A stretch of DNA of 34,492 bases, taken from NCBI GenBank assembly GCA_035942915.1, contig DASZCR010000293.1:1-34492 (forward strand), given 5' to 3'. The notes beneath the pieces are model-generated. The model was not told where the DNA came from and made no database searches. It worked only from the letters and a program-made list of their open reading frames with translations. Source of the stretch: DASZCR01 sp035942915 (GTDB lineage Bacteria; Acidobacteriota; Blastocatellia; Pyrinomonadales; Pyrinomonadaceae). Shown piece after piece: positions 24,371 to 32,226 of the stretch (the first letter of the stretch is position 1; each line of letters begins with the position of its first letter). The translations under genes and the position numbers were made by a program.

Positions 24371-27300
24371 TGCGGTCGCTCTCCGACGCCGACAGTTCGA
24401 CAAGCGCGGCGTGGTCGGGCAGGTCGTCAAACCACTGGCGCAGGCGCGCGGCCAGTTCCTCGCGCGTGACGAGGTCGCCCGCTTCGGCCGGGAGGCGGAC
24501 GCGGACGGGAGGCGCGGAGTTGAGTCGTCCGAGAGCGCGTTCGATGAGTCGCACGTCGGCGTGGGTGAAGCGCGCGGGCAACTCGCCGGAGGCGAAGGCG
24601 GCGGCGAGTCGGCGCGCGTGAGCAGCCGTCGCAAGGTCGTCCGAGCTTTCTTCGAGAAGCGTTTCGAGCGCGCGTTGGAGGTGTTTGGCAAAGAGGCTCA
24701 GCGTGCGTCTGTAAGCGGCCAGTCCGACTTCGGTGAGGGCTTCGAGTTCGCGCGGAAGATTGGCGAAGCGCGTCGCGCTCTTCAGTCGGAAAGAGCAGGC
24801 GCAGGAGGGCTGCGAGGCGAGCAGTTGACGCACGGGCAGGTCGCAGCGCGGCGGCTGCGCGCGCCGCATCAACTCGGCCGCCTCTTCGCCGATGCGCCGG
24901 TTGAGAAACGGCAGACGCGAGAGCGCCTCAAACTCGCGTCGCGCCTCACTACGCAGCAGCGCGTCGAGCGCCTGACGTTCGATGCCTGCGCCAACGGTGC
25001 GCTCGTGCAGGCGCGCGTAGTGCTCGACGTAGCGCGGGTGGAACTCTTGCCAGAGCAGGTCGAAGCGCGCGCGCCGCTCGGCGTCGAGCAGGTTATGCGG
25101 GTCGGCCGTCAGGTTGAGCAGTTCACGACGCGCGCTCTCAATCTCATCGACGCCCGTCGCTTCGGCGGCCGACAGATAGGCGCGCGCGCGTTCGCGTTCG
25201 GCGAAGCCGTCGGCGAAACCGCTGAGCGCCGCGAGTTGCGCGGAGGCTTCGGCGAAATGCGCGGGCGAGCCGTTGAAGGCATCGGCGACGCGCTGCAAAC
25301 CCTCTTCGAGCGAGATGTCTGTGGCGAGCGCGGCTTCGATGGCCTCGGTCGCGGGGCCGAAACTCTTGCGGACGAAGGCGGCCGTCTTCCAGATGCGCGT
25401 CGTCAGTCCGGCGTCGGGCAGCGCGTTCAAGTGTTCGAGCAGGCGCGACTCGCGCCAGTAGTCGAGCCATTCGGAGAGCGCGGCGCGGACGGAGGCGCGC
25501 GCCGCCGGGTCGTTGATGGGCGCGAGCGCGGCATTGCCCGTCAGCAGTCGCGCCCACTCCGTCAACTCGCTCGCGTCGTGATGAATGACGGCGGCGCGTG
25601 CCACGCCCGCCACCTCGTCCCACTTGACGGCGCGGCCGAGCGTGCGTCGGCTGATGCGGTCGCCCGACGGCGTTACCAACTCGACGCGGCGCTGCGCGAC
25701 GAGCGCGGCGAGGACGAGATGTTGCGCGTCGCGCAGCAACCCGTAAGGCGGACGACGCAGCGCACGTCGGACGGCATCAATCGAGACCACTTCGCCGTCG
25801 GCCGCATCGACGAGCGCGACGACTTCCCTCACCCAACCATAGCCGAGCGCAGCGTCGCCCGTCTCAAGCGCGTAGCCGCCGCCTCTGCGCGCGGCCAAGC
25901 CAAGCGGCTCGGCGAAGACACGCGCCAGATGCTGCACCTCCGCATCGTCGCCGCCCGTGCCGCTGAACAGTCCATCGATGAGACGACCAACTTCCGCTTC
26001 GCCGAGCGGCTCGACGAGGAGCGGGTGCTCGGTGTAACGCGCGCCGAAGTGCGGGGCGAGGATTTGCGCGAGTGCTTCGCCCAATGTCTGCGCGGCCGAG
26101 GCGCGGTCTGTGAAAGCGCGTCGCACGCCGTCAACAAAGAGCGCGCCATCGTTGATGTAGAGACGCGTCCAGATGCGTTCGGCCTGCGCGGCGAGCATCT
26201 GCGCGGCGACGCGCGCCGTCTCGCCGAAGTTATCGACGAGCGTCGCGTCCTGACGCAGCGTGTGCAGGCGTCGCAGTGCTGTCAACTCTTCGGGCGCGAG
26301 CGCGTCGGGTCGCCAGATGACCGAGATGGGCGCGTTCTCTTTGGCGCGCGGCGCGGGGAGAACGTCGCCGGTCGGCTCAAGCGACGGTGCGTAGACGACT
26401 ATCTGCCAGTCGTATTGCGCGTCGGCGTTGGGCGCGGGCGGCGGGCTTGCATCCTTGTGCCAGAGAAGGTTTCCCGGCCGCTCCGAGCCGCGCCACGCGA
26501 CCTGAAAGTTGACGCCGCGCACGGGTTCGCCATGTTCGTCCGCGACCTGCGGCCAATCCTCGAAGCGGGCGCGTGCGAGCGCAAGCATCTGGCGTGCGAC
26601 GGTCAACTCGTCGAAGCGCGTGCGTGCGGCCGAGGCTTCGAGCGCGGCGTCGAACTTGGCGGTCGCGCTGATGCCGATGCGATAACGAGCCTCGCTTTCG
26701 TGCGCGTCGTCGGACGCGACGCGGTCGAGGGTGCCCGTTGCGCCCTCGCGCACGCCAGCCTCTGCGAAGTGCCGCAGCGTCGCCTCCATGCGTTCGACGG
26801 CGGCGGTCGAAGCCGCTTCGTCCGACATCAGCAGCGCGGCGCACAACTCGCGCGCCGTCGCCCCGCGCCCGTCAAGCGAGAGCACGAAGAGGTTCTTGAG
26901 GACGAGTTTCGCTTCGAGTCGCTGCATGACGGGAAGTTGCGTAACGCCGCGCAGCGCAAGGTCGTCGTAGACGACGAAGGCGTCTGCGAGTTCCGGCGCT
27001 TTGCGCAAGTCTGCTTCGGCGCGGTCGAAGACTTCGTCTAGGAGGACGAGCGAGAGCGCGGGGCGCGAGGCAGCGCGCGCGGCCGACGAAGCGGCGAAGG
27101 GCAGCAGGGCGAAGGTCGGCGAGTAGAGCCTGACGGCGGCGGCCACGTCTGCGACGAGCGGGTGGACGGGATAGAGCGCGGCGAAACGCGGCTCGCTCCA
27201 ATTGAAGCCGGGGACGCTCGCCCGCAACGACAGGTAGATGTCGTGCAAGGCGTCGCGCCCCTGTGCGCTCTTGCGCAGCACGTAGAGGTCTGCGACGCGA

Positions 27301-27989
27301 TAGAGATGTTCGGGGTCGAGATAATCTATTTGATAGGTGGCGGCGAGCGCGACGTTAGCGCCATCGGCGCCGGAGATGTCGTCGTCGAGCGCGAGGCCGA
27401 CGAAAGCGCCGGTCGCGGGTGTCGCCTCGGCGAGTTGGCCGAGCACGGGGCCGTCGTCGCGGCTGACGCGCGCGGCGCGACCGAAGGCCGTATCGACGAG
27501 CAGGACAAGCGTCGCCTCTCCGGCACGCGAGGAGGCGACGGCGAGCATCTGCGCGGCGTCCGTACCCCACTGCGTCTCTTCGCCGCCGAAAGCGCCGGAG
27601 AAGGCCGCCGCCAGCTCTTCGGCGAGCGTCGCGCGCGTGCCGCGTTCGATGCGAACGACCGTGTAACGCCTGCCCGTGAGGCGGCGCGCGCTGGTTGCGA
27701 CGTGCGCGTCGTCAACGCGTGCGCGCAGTTCGGCCGAGGCGACGAGCGCGCCGAAGACGGCGAGCGTGTGGCTTTTGCCGACGCCGCGTGAGCCTGCGAG
27801 GGCGCGCGCCGCGCCGCGACCGCGCGGGAGGTCGGCCAGCGCGTCGAGCCAGCGCGCGAGCAGGTCGGAGGTGGCATCTGTGAAACGATAAGCGGCCAGA
27901 GCGCGCGCCGGGTCGGCGGCCACGTTCGGCACTTCGTCGAAGGCCAGCGGCTCGATTAAGTCCTTAATCTTTTCCTGTGTGCGTTTCAT
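24360..27989 (-). CDS. BrxC/PglY (DUF6079)-like P-loop protein, solitary
   Basis: A 1209-residue cytosolic protein. It opens MKRTQEKIKDLIEPLAFDEV and has a Walker A motif GSRGVGKSH (66-74). The likely Walker B strand is ATLVLLVDTAFG, with Asp166 followed by Thr where a Glu is usual, so ATP hydrolysis may be weak. ATYQIDYLDPEHLYRVADLY and FAALYPVHPLVADVAAAV fit the BrxC/PglY pattern, and SQPSCACSFRLKS near residue 1070 resembles a C-x-C motif of that family. In BREX defence such proteins work with PglZ, PglX and others; none of those is in this window. The start ATG 27989 is chosen because MKRTQEKIKDL begins the conserved region; TTG 28001 is possible. It is coupled to the DUF2520 gene. The family call is by pattern recognition, not alignment. 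Confidence 0.6.
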   Translation of the reverse strand: MKRTQEKIKDLIEPLAFDEVPNVAADPARALAAYRFTDATSDLLARWLDALADLPRGRGAARALAGSRGVGKSHTLAVFGALVASAELRARVDDAHVATSARRLTGRRYTVVRIERGTRATLAEELAAAFSGAFGGEETQWGTDAAQMLAVASSRAGEATLVLLVDTAFGRAARVSRDDGPVLGQLAEATPATGAFVGLALDDDISGADGANVALAATYQIDYLDPEHLYRVADLYVLRKSAQGRDALHDIYLSLRASVPGFNWSEPRFAALYPVHPLVADVAAAVRLYSPTFALLPFAASSAARAASRPALSLVLLDEVFDRAEADLRKAPELADAFVVYDDLALRGVTQLPVMQRLEAKLVLKNLFVLSLDGRGATARELCAALLMSDEAASTAAVERMEATLRHFAEAGVREGATGTLDRVASDDAHESEARYRIGISATAKFDAALEASAARTRFDELTVARQMLALARARFEDWPQVADEHGEPVRGVNFQVAWRGSERPGNLLWHKDASPPPAPNADAQYDWQIVVYAPSLEPTGDVLPAPRAKENAPISVIWRPDALAPEELTALRRLHTLRQDATLVDNFGETARVAAQMLAAQAERIWTRLYINDGALFVDGVRRAFTDRASAAQTLGEALAQILAPHFGARYTEHPLLVEPLGEAEVGRLIDGLFSGTGGDDAEVQHLARVFAEPLGLAARRGGGYALETGDAALGYGWVREVVALVDAADGEVVSIDAVRRALRRPPYGLLRDAQHLVLAALVAQRRVELVTPSGDRISRRTLGRAVKWDEVAGVARAAVIHHDASELTEWARLLTGNAALAPINDPAARASVRAALSEWLDYWRESRLLEHLNALPDAGLTTRIWKTAAFVRKSFGPATEAIEAALATDISLEEGLQRVADAFNGSPAHFAEASAQLAALSGFADGFAERERARAYLSAAEATGVDEIESARRELLNLTADPHNLLDAERRARFDLLWQEFHPRYVEHYARLHERTVGAGIERQALDALLRSEARREFEALSRLPFLNRRIGEEAAELMRRAQPPRCDLPVRQLLASQPSCACSFRLKSATRFANLPRELEALTEVGLAAYRRTLSLFAKHLQRALETLLEESSDDLATAAHARRLAAAFASGELPARFTHADVRLIERALGRLNSAPPVRVRLPAEAGDLVTREELAARLRQWFDDLPDHAALVELSASESDRNAT

Positions 27990-28001
27990 CCCCTTGCTCA
28001 A

Positions 28002-28388
28002 AATGGACGAATGCTCGGATGCGAACCTTATGAAAACTTCGGGTGGGTGCCGTGAGGGGGCAGGCTCGACTCTAACACGCGCCCGAAGCCGCGCGCAATC
28101 GCTATGTTTTTTCGCGCCTGCTGCTATAATGGCCTCCGGGAAATTCGGACAAAAAGGGCGCGCTCGCGCGGCGCAACCTGCGGGGCTTCTCTCCGCATCA
28201 AAGGTCTACGCGCCGCCGCACGCCAGACCGTGGAAGGATGAACGGCCTTCGTGTTCGATTGCGCGCCTCTTCGGACGATTCTGAAAATCTCAGTTGCTTT
28301 CGTCGCGCCCGCCTTGCGGGGACGCGAATTTCGGCCGGGTCAAACTCGAAGCGGCCACCGGTGTTTACGAGTTTTGGAGGCTTTCGTT
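28002..28388. other. Intergenic region between divergent BrxC-like and M48 genes
   Basis: About 390 bases without a credible gene. It holds the extended -10 promoter at 28122-28130 and a leader of roughly 250 bases before the M48 start. I see no well-formed promoter facing the BrxC-like gene and no heptamer repeat. A frame from 28238 follows a weak AGGA but runs antiphase into the M48 gene and is not supported. Confidence 0.5.
28122..28130 (+). promoter_or_regulatory. Extended -10 promoter for the M48 protease gene
   Basis: TGCTATAAT at 28122-28130 is a perfect extended -10 element (TGnTATAAT). The -35 region is poor (TATGTT at 28103-28108), as is common when the extended -10 is present. Transcription would begin near 28137. 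Confidence 0.6.
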
Positions 28389-29606
28389 ATGCTCAGACAC
28401 TTCTCCCGTACTCTCACGGTTTCGGCGCTCGCCCTGAGCCTTCTTTCGGGTTCGCTGGTTGCCGCCGCACCGCAGCAGCAGCCGTCCGCAGGCGACGCGC
28501 AGACCGCCAAGCAGGACTCGAAGAAACAGAAGGACTCGAACCAGAAGGCGACGACGGCCTCCACGTCGACGACCGGCGCGCAGCAGCAGCAGGGCGGTAA
28601 CCGCCCGCTCTCCGAGAACGAAGACCCGCGCATGATTGGCAAGCGCAACATCAATAAGGGCATCGGCATCTTCACCGGCGGCGGCTCGGTCGAAAAAGAG
28701 GTCGCCTTAGGACGCCAGTTGGCGGCCGAAGTTGACCGTCAGGCCAAATTCGTCGACGACCCCCTTATCACCGAATACATCAACCGCGTCGGCCAGAACA
28801 TCGTGCTCCACTCCGACGCCAAGATTCCCTTCACCATCAAGGTGATTGACTCCGACGAGGTCAACGCTTTCGCTCTGCCCGGCGGCTTCTTCTACGTCAA
28901 CAAGGGCTTGATTCTCGCTGCCGATAACGAGGCCGAAGTGGCCGGCGTGATGGCGCACGAGATTGCGCACGTCGCCGCCCGCCACGCGATGGAGAATCAG
29001 CGCAAGGGACAGTGGATTGAGGGTCTCGCAACCGTCGGCTCGATTTTCCTCGGCGGCATCCCCGGACTCATCTACCAGAGCACGGCCAACCTCGGCCTGC
29101 TCGCCGTCTTCCTCAAGTTTAGTCGCGGAGCCGAAGAGGAGGCCGACCGCCTCGGCGTGCAGTACATGTACGCTGCCGGTTACGACCCGCACGCGATGTC
29201 GACGATGTTCGAGAAACTGGCCTCGAAGAACAAGAAGAAGCCCGGCTTCATCTCGAAGGCCTTCGCCACGCACCCGCAGTCGGTTGACCGCATGGAATCG
29301 TCGCGCGCCCTCGTCGCACGCTTCCCCGAACGCGACGAGTACGTCCTGAGCACGTCTGAATTCCAGCGCGTCAAGGCTCGCCTGCTGCGTCTCTCGAACG
29401 CGCGCGCCTCATCGACTGGCGACATCGCCGCCGGAGAAGACGGAGCGCCGGGACGCCCGACGCTCAAGCGCCGCCAGCCCTCGGCCGAAGACGCCTCGAC
29501 GACGCCGACCGACGGCCAGACGCCCTCCGAGCGGAAGTCCTCGGACGAGCCGCCGCAACTCAAGCGCCGCACGGACGACACGCAGCAGAAGCCGCCCACC
29601 CCGTAA
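28389..29606 (+). CDS. Secreted M48-family metalloprotease (BepA/YfgC-like)
   Basis: A 405-residue exported zinc protease. The signal peptide is about residues 1-27 (MLRHFSRTLTVSALALSLLS then GSLVAAA). A Gln/Lys/Ser/Thr-rich linker covers about 28-75. The peptidase domain has HEIAH at 190-194 (His190, Glu191, His194), and the third zinc ligand is in EEEADRLGVQYMYAAGYDPH. GFISKAFATHPQSVDRMES is the usual C-terminal HPxxxxR-type motif of M48. A basic Pro/Arg/Thr tail follows instead of the TPR repeats of BepA. The likely role is periplasmic quality control of outer-membrane proteins, by family analogy. The ATG at 28389 has GGAGG at 28376-28380; the frame open from 28251 has no signal peptide and is rejected. 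Confidence 0.9.
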   Translation: MLRHFSRTLTVSALALSLLSGSLVAAAPQQQPSAGDAQTAKQDSKKQKDSNQKATTASTSTTGAQQQQGGNRPLSENEDPRMIGKRNINKGIGIFTGGGSVEKEVALGRQLAAEVDRQAKFVDDPLITEYINRVGQNIVLHSDAKIPFTIKVIDSDEVNAFALPGGFFYVNKGLILAADNEAEVAGVMAHEIAHVAARHAMENQRKGQWIEGLATVGSIFLGGIPGLIYQSTANLGLLAVFLKFSRGAEEEADRLGVQYMYAAGYDPHAMSTMFEKLASKNKKKPGFISKAFATHPQSVDRMESSRALVARFPERDEYVLSTSEFQRVKARLLRLSNARASSTGDIAAGEDGAPGRPTLKRRQPSAEDASTTPTDGQTPSERKSSDEPPQLKRRTDDTQQKPPTP

Positions 29607-29640
29607 GGACGGGAACGGCTCGCCAACACCGTAAAGACTT

Positions 29641-29680
29641 GAAGAGCCCGGCAAGCGCCCAGACGGCCGCCGGGCTCTTC
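29641..29680 (+). terminator. 12-bp hairpin after the M48 protease gene
   Basis: GAAGAGCCCGGC (29641-29652) pairs with GCCGGGCTCTTC (29669-29680) around a 16-base loop, 34 bases after the stop codon. No T run follows, only GTCTATC. Confidence 0.6.
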
Positions 29681-29779
29681 GTCTATCATCTCCGGCGTCG
29701 TTCATCATGTCCGGCCTCTGTTCACTGCTTGCCGCGCTTCACCCGACCGATTTCGCCCTTCGCGCGCATCTCCATCAGC

Positions 29780-29809
29780 TTGACAACTTTGCGGGCGCTT
29801 TTGTATTCT
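29780..29809 (+). promoter_or_regulatory. Sigma-70-type promoter of rplM-rpsI
   Basis: TTGACA (29780-29785), an 18-base spacer, then TATTCT (29804-29809), which matches 5 of 6. RNA would start near 29816, about 35 bases before the rplM start codon. It follows a terminator hairpin. Confidence 0.72.
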
Positions 29810-29851
29810 ACCCGTTCGCGTTTTAGGCGCTATTTTCAGAGAGAATCATCT

Positions 29852-30307
29852 ATGTCTACACACTTTCCGAGCGGAGCGGGACTGGCAGAAAATCGCAAAT
29901 GGTACGTCGTCGATGCGGCGGGTCAGACGGTCGGCCGTCTCGCCACAGAGGTCGCGCGTGTCCTTTCGGGGAAGAACAATCCCCTCTGGACGCCCTTCCT
30001 CGACATGGGCGACCACGTCATCGTGATTAACGCCCGCAAGGCCATCTTCAAAGGCTCGAAGGCCGAGCAGAAGGTCTATCGTCATCACACGCTCTATCCG
30101 GGGGGCTTGCGCGAAATCTCGGTCAAAGACCAGTTCGCCAGACATCCGGAGCGCGTCATCGAACTGGCCGTGCGCGGCATGCTGCCGAAGACCAAACTCG
30201 GCCGCGCGATGGCGAAGAAGCTGAAGGTCTACGCCGACGCCGAACACCCGCACACGGCGCAGCGCCCGCAGCCGCTCACCATCGACGAGCGCGCCGCCGC
30301 GCAATAA
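29852..30307 (+). CDS. rplM: 50S ribosomal protein L13
   Basis: A 151-residue large-subunit protein that binds 23S rRNA early in assembly. Characteristic segments are WYVVDAAGQTVGRLATEVAR, GDHVIVINARKAIFKGSKAE, YRHHTLYPGGLREISVKDQF and GMLPKTKLGRAMAKKLKVYA. The size matches the family (about 142-150). The ATG at 29852 gives a normal N-terminus; the frame is open from 29639, but that part crosses the terminator and promoter. Its ribosome binding site is weak (AGAGAG at 29839-29844). rpsI follows 43 bases later, the standard rplM-rpsI pair. Confidence 0.97.
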   Translation: MSTHFPSGAGLAENRKWYVVDAAGQTVGRLATEVARVLSGKNNPLWTPFLDMGDHVIVINARKAIFKGSKAEQKVYRHHTLYPGGLREISVKDQFARHPERVIELAVRGMLPKTKLGRAMAKKLKVYADAEHPHTAQRPQPLTIDERAAAQ

Positions 30308-30350
30308 TAAGCGACCGACATTTCGTCAACATTCTGAAGGACTAAGAACT

Positions 30351-30743
30351 GTGGCAGAGATTCAGTATTACGGAACGGGACGGCGCAAGACCTCGACGGC
30401 GCGCGTCTACCTGAGGCCGGGCGCGGGCGAGATGCGCGTCAACCGCAAGACCTTCGAGGAGTACTTCCCCAATCAGGCGCTGCGCATGATTATCCGCCAG
30501 CCCCTGACGCTGACCGAGACGGCCAACAAGTTCGACATCATCGTCAACGTCGCAGGTGGCGGCCCCGCCGGTCAGGCCGGGGCGATTCGTCACGGCATCA
30601 CGCGCGCGCTGATGGAGTTCAATAACGAACTGCGCCCCACCTTGAAGCACGCCGGCCTCGTCACGCGCGACCCGCGCATCAAGGAGCGCAAGAAGTACGG
30701 CCAGAAGGGTGCGCGCAAGCGCTTCCAGTTCTCGAAGCGATAG
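30351..30743 (+). CDS. rpsI: 30S ribosomal protein S9
   Basis: A 130-residue small-subunit protein whose C-terminal tail contacts P-site tRNA. It starts with GTG at 30351 (MAEIQYYGTGRRKTSTARVY), with AAGGA about 10 bases upstream. GGGPAGQAGAIRHGITRALM is the rRNA-binding segment and the end is the usual basic KKYGQKGARKRFQFSKR. Its length matches E. coli S9. Heptamer locus F begins 7 bases after the stop. Confidence 0.97.
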   Translation: MAEIQYYGTGRRKTSTARVYLRPGAGEMRVNRKTFEEYFPNQALRMIIRQPLTLTETANKFDIIVNVAGGGPAGQAGAIRHGITRALMEFNNELRPTLKHAGLVTRDPRIKERKKYGQKGARKRFQFSKR

Positions 30744-30750
30744 TTCGCTA

Positions 30751-30823
30751 GTGATAAGTGATAGGTGATGGGTGATGGGAGAGAGCCTTTTTCTTATCAC
30801 CTATCACCCATCACTTATCACCA
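30751..30823. repeat. Two-armed heptamer repeat hairpin (GTGATRR type), locus F
   Basis: The left arm is GTGATAA, GTGATAG, GTGATGG and GTGATGG from 30751; the right arm, about 30794-30823, reads in reverse as GTGATAA, GTGATGG, GTGATAG, GTGATAA. The order of units differs between arms, so the stem has wobbles. It fills the rpsI-rpsB junction together with the leader at 30854. Confidence 0.9.
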
Positions 30824-30853
30824 AACATCGTTCGCAATCCATTGTCGCGTCCC

Positions 30854-30918
30854 GATTGGTTGTCCTTCCTCAACGCGGGAAGTCACACGGCGGGCGCGGC
30901 GAGTACATTAAACCAATC
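30854..30918 (+). promoter_or_regulatory. Candidate structured leader of rpsB
   Basis: GATTGGTT (30854-30861) and AACCAATC (30911-30918) are perfect complements 49 bases apart, and inside them CTTCC (30865-30869) pairs with GGAAG (30878-30882). The outer stem ends 7 bases before the rpsB ribosome binding site. Ribosomal proteins often bind such leaders for autoregulation; binding by S2 here is an inference. Confidence 0.4.
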
Positions 30919-30938
30919 ACTTGTAGAGGAGACTTCGT

Positions 30939-32012
30939 TTGGCAGTATCGGTAACCATGAAAGAGCTTCTGGAGGCCGGCGTCCACTTCGGCCACCAGGT
31001 TAGGCGCTGGAATCCGAAGATGAAGGACTACATCTTCGGCGAGCGCAACGGCATCAACATCATCGACCTGCAAAAGACGCAGCGGATGTTCCGCGACGCC
31101 ATCGCCTTCGTCACAAACCTGATGGGCGAAGACCGTGGCCGCACTATCCTCTTCGTCGGCACTAAGCGTCAGGCGCAGGACGCCATCCGCGAAGAGGCGC
31201 TGCGCGCAGGCCAGTTCTACATCAACAATCGCTGGCTCGGCGGACTGCTCACCAACTTCCAGACCGTCCAGAAGTCAATCAAGCGCCTGCGCGACCTCGA
31301 AGCGATGCAGACGGACGGTCGCTACGAGATGCTCACCAAGAAGGAGCGCATCAAACTCGACCGCGAGCGCGAGACGCTGGAGAAGAACCTGTCGGGCATC
31401 AAGAACATGAACCGCCTGCCCGACGCCATCTTCATCATCGACGTACGCAAAGAAGAGATTGCCGTCGCCGAAGCCAACCGCCTCGGCATCCCCGTTATCG
31501 CCGTCGTCGATACGAACTGCTCGCCCGAAGGCATCGACTACGTGATTCCCGGCAACGACGACGCACTCCGCGCCGTCCGGCTCTTCGCCTCGCGCATTGC
31601 CGATGCGGTCGTCGAAGGCCAGCAGATGCGCGACAAGGGCGACGAGGCGGACGAGCAGGAGCAGGCTTCTCAGCAGACGGCGACGACCGGCGACGGTCAG
31701 GGCGCGCAGACGGTCAATCAGACACGCGTCGAAACCTCCTCGGTGACGACACGGCGCGACCCCGGCGCAGAGTCGCAAGCGGTTGCAGACCTCGGCTCGT
31801 CTGCTCCGGCAGGGACGCAGGTGCAGACCTCCGTGCCCGGCAACATCGGCTTCGGACGCACGGGTCAGCAGCCCGACAGCGTCGGCGACCATCCGCAGGA
31901 AGGCACGGGCGCGCCCGTGCGCGGCGCTTCCGGCCCCGGCGAGGACGGGAAGTTGGGACAGTCTTCGCCTGAGCAGGAGAAGGGCGCGGAGTCGGTCGGC
32001 GCGGCCAAGTAG
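30939..32012 (+). CDS. rpsB: 30S ribosomal protein S2 with long C-terminal extension
   Basis: A 357-residue small-subunit protein; E. coli S2 has 241. The core (1 to about 232) contains MKELLEAGVHFGHQVRRWNP, GTKRQAQDAIREEALRAGQF, NRWLGGLLTNFQTVQKSIKR, PDAIFIIDVRKEEIAVAEAN and VVDTNCSPEGIDYVIPGNDD. The remaining 125 residues are Gly/Gln/Glu/Ser rich, with no hydrophobic core, and are likely disordered. The start is TTG at 30939, 7 bases after GAGGAGA, giving MAVSVTMKEL; ATG 30957 would lie too far from that site. rpsB is followed by tsf, as usual. The junction contains a terminator-like hairpin and heptamer locus G. Confidence 0.96.
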   Translation: MAVSVTMKELLEAGVHFGHQVRRWNPKMKDYIFGERNGINIIDLQKTQRMFRDAIAFVTNLMGEDRGRTILFVGTKRQAQDAIREEALRAGQFYINNRWLGGLLTNFQTVQKSIKRLRDLEAMQTDGRYEMLTKKERIKLDRERETLEKNLSGIKNMNRLPDAIFIIDVRKEEIAVAEANRLGIPVIAVVDTNCSPEGIDYVIPGNDDALRAVRLFASRIADAVVEGQQMRDKGDEADEQEQASQQTATTGDGQGAQTVNQTRVETSSVTTRRDPGAESQAVADLGSSAPAGTQVQTSVPGNIGFGRTGQQPDSVGDHPQEGTGAPVRGASGPGEDGKLGQSSPEQEKGAESVGAAK

Positions 32013-32061
32013 AGAGAGCGGACGGCGACCGAACGAGCGAGGGTCACAGTTTATCCCGGCG

Positions 32062-32110
32062 AGCGCAGCCTGCTGGTGCGGAGAGAAACCGCCGGGCTGC
32101 GCTTTCTTAC
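32062..32110 (+). terminator. Hairpin in the rpsB-tsf junction, attenuator-like
   Basis: AGCGCAGCC (32062-32070) pairs with GGCTGCGCT (32095-32103), followed by TTCTTAC. An overlapping alternative, CCCGGCG (32055-32061) with CGCCGGG (32090-32096), cannot form at the same time. The 9-bp stem with a short T-rich tail could reduce read-through into tsf. Confidence 0.55.
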
Positions 32111-32117
32111 AGTCATT

Positions 32118-32190
32118 AGTGATAGGTGATAAGTGATGGGTGATAAGAGAAACGCTTTTACCTATCACCTATCACTCATCACTTATCACT
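32118..32190. repeat. Two-armed heptamer repeat hairpin (GTGATRR type), locus G
   Basis: GTGATAG, GTGATAA, GTGATGG, GTGATAA on the left; on the right the reverse copies CCTATCA, CCTATCA, CTCATCA, CTTATCAC. The loop is short and T-rich. It sits between the rpsB hairpin and the tsf ribosome binding site. Confidence 0.9.
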
Positions 32191-32226
32191 GACGACCGGC
32201 TATTTATCAAAGAGAGGTTGAAGGTT

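Noticed and set aside
24267..27041. Long + strand ORF (924 aa) antisense to the BrxC-like gene
   Set aside because: High-GC codon use gives long antisense frames; no domain, start signal or composition supports it.
28238..28600. ORF of 120 aa in the M48 leader
   Set aside because: It runs out of frame through the M48 signal peptide and linker and has no supporting motif.
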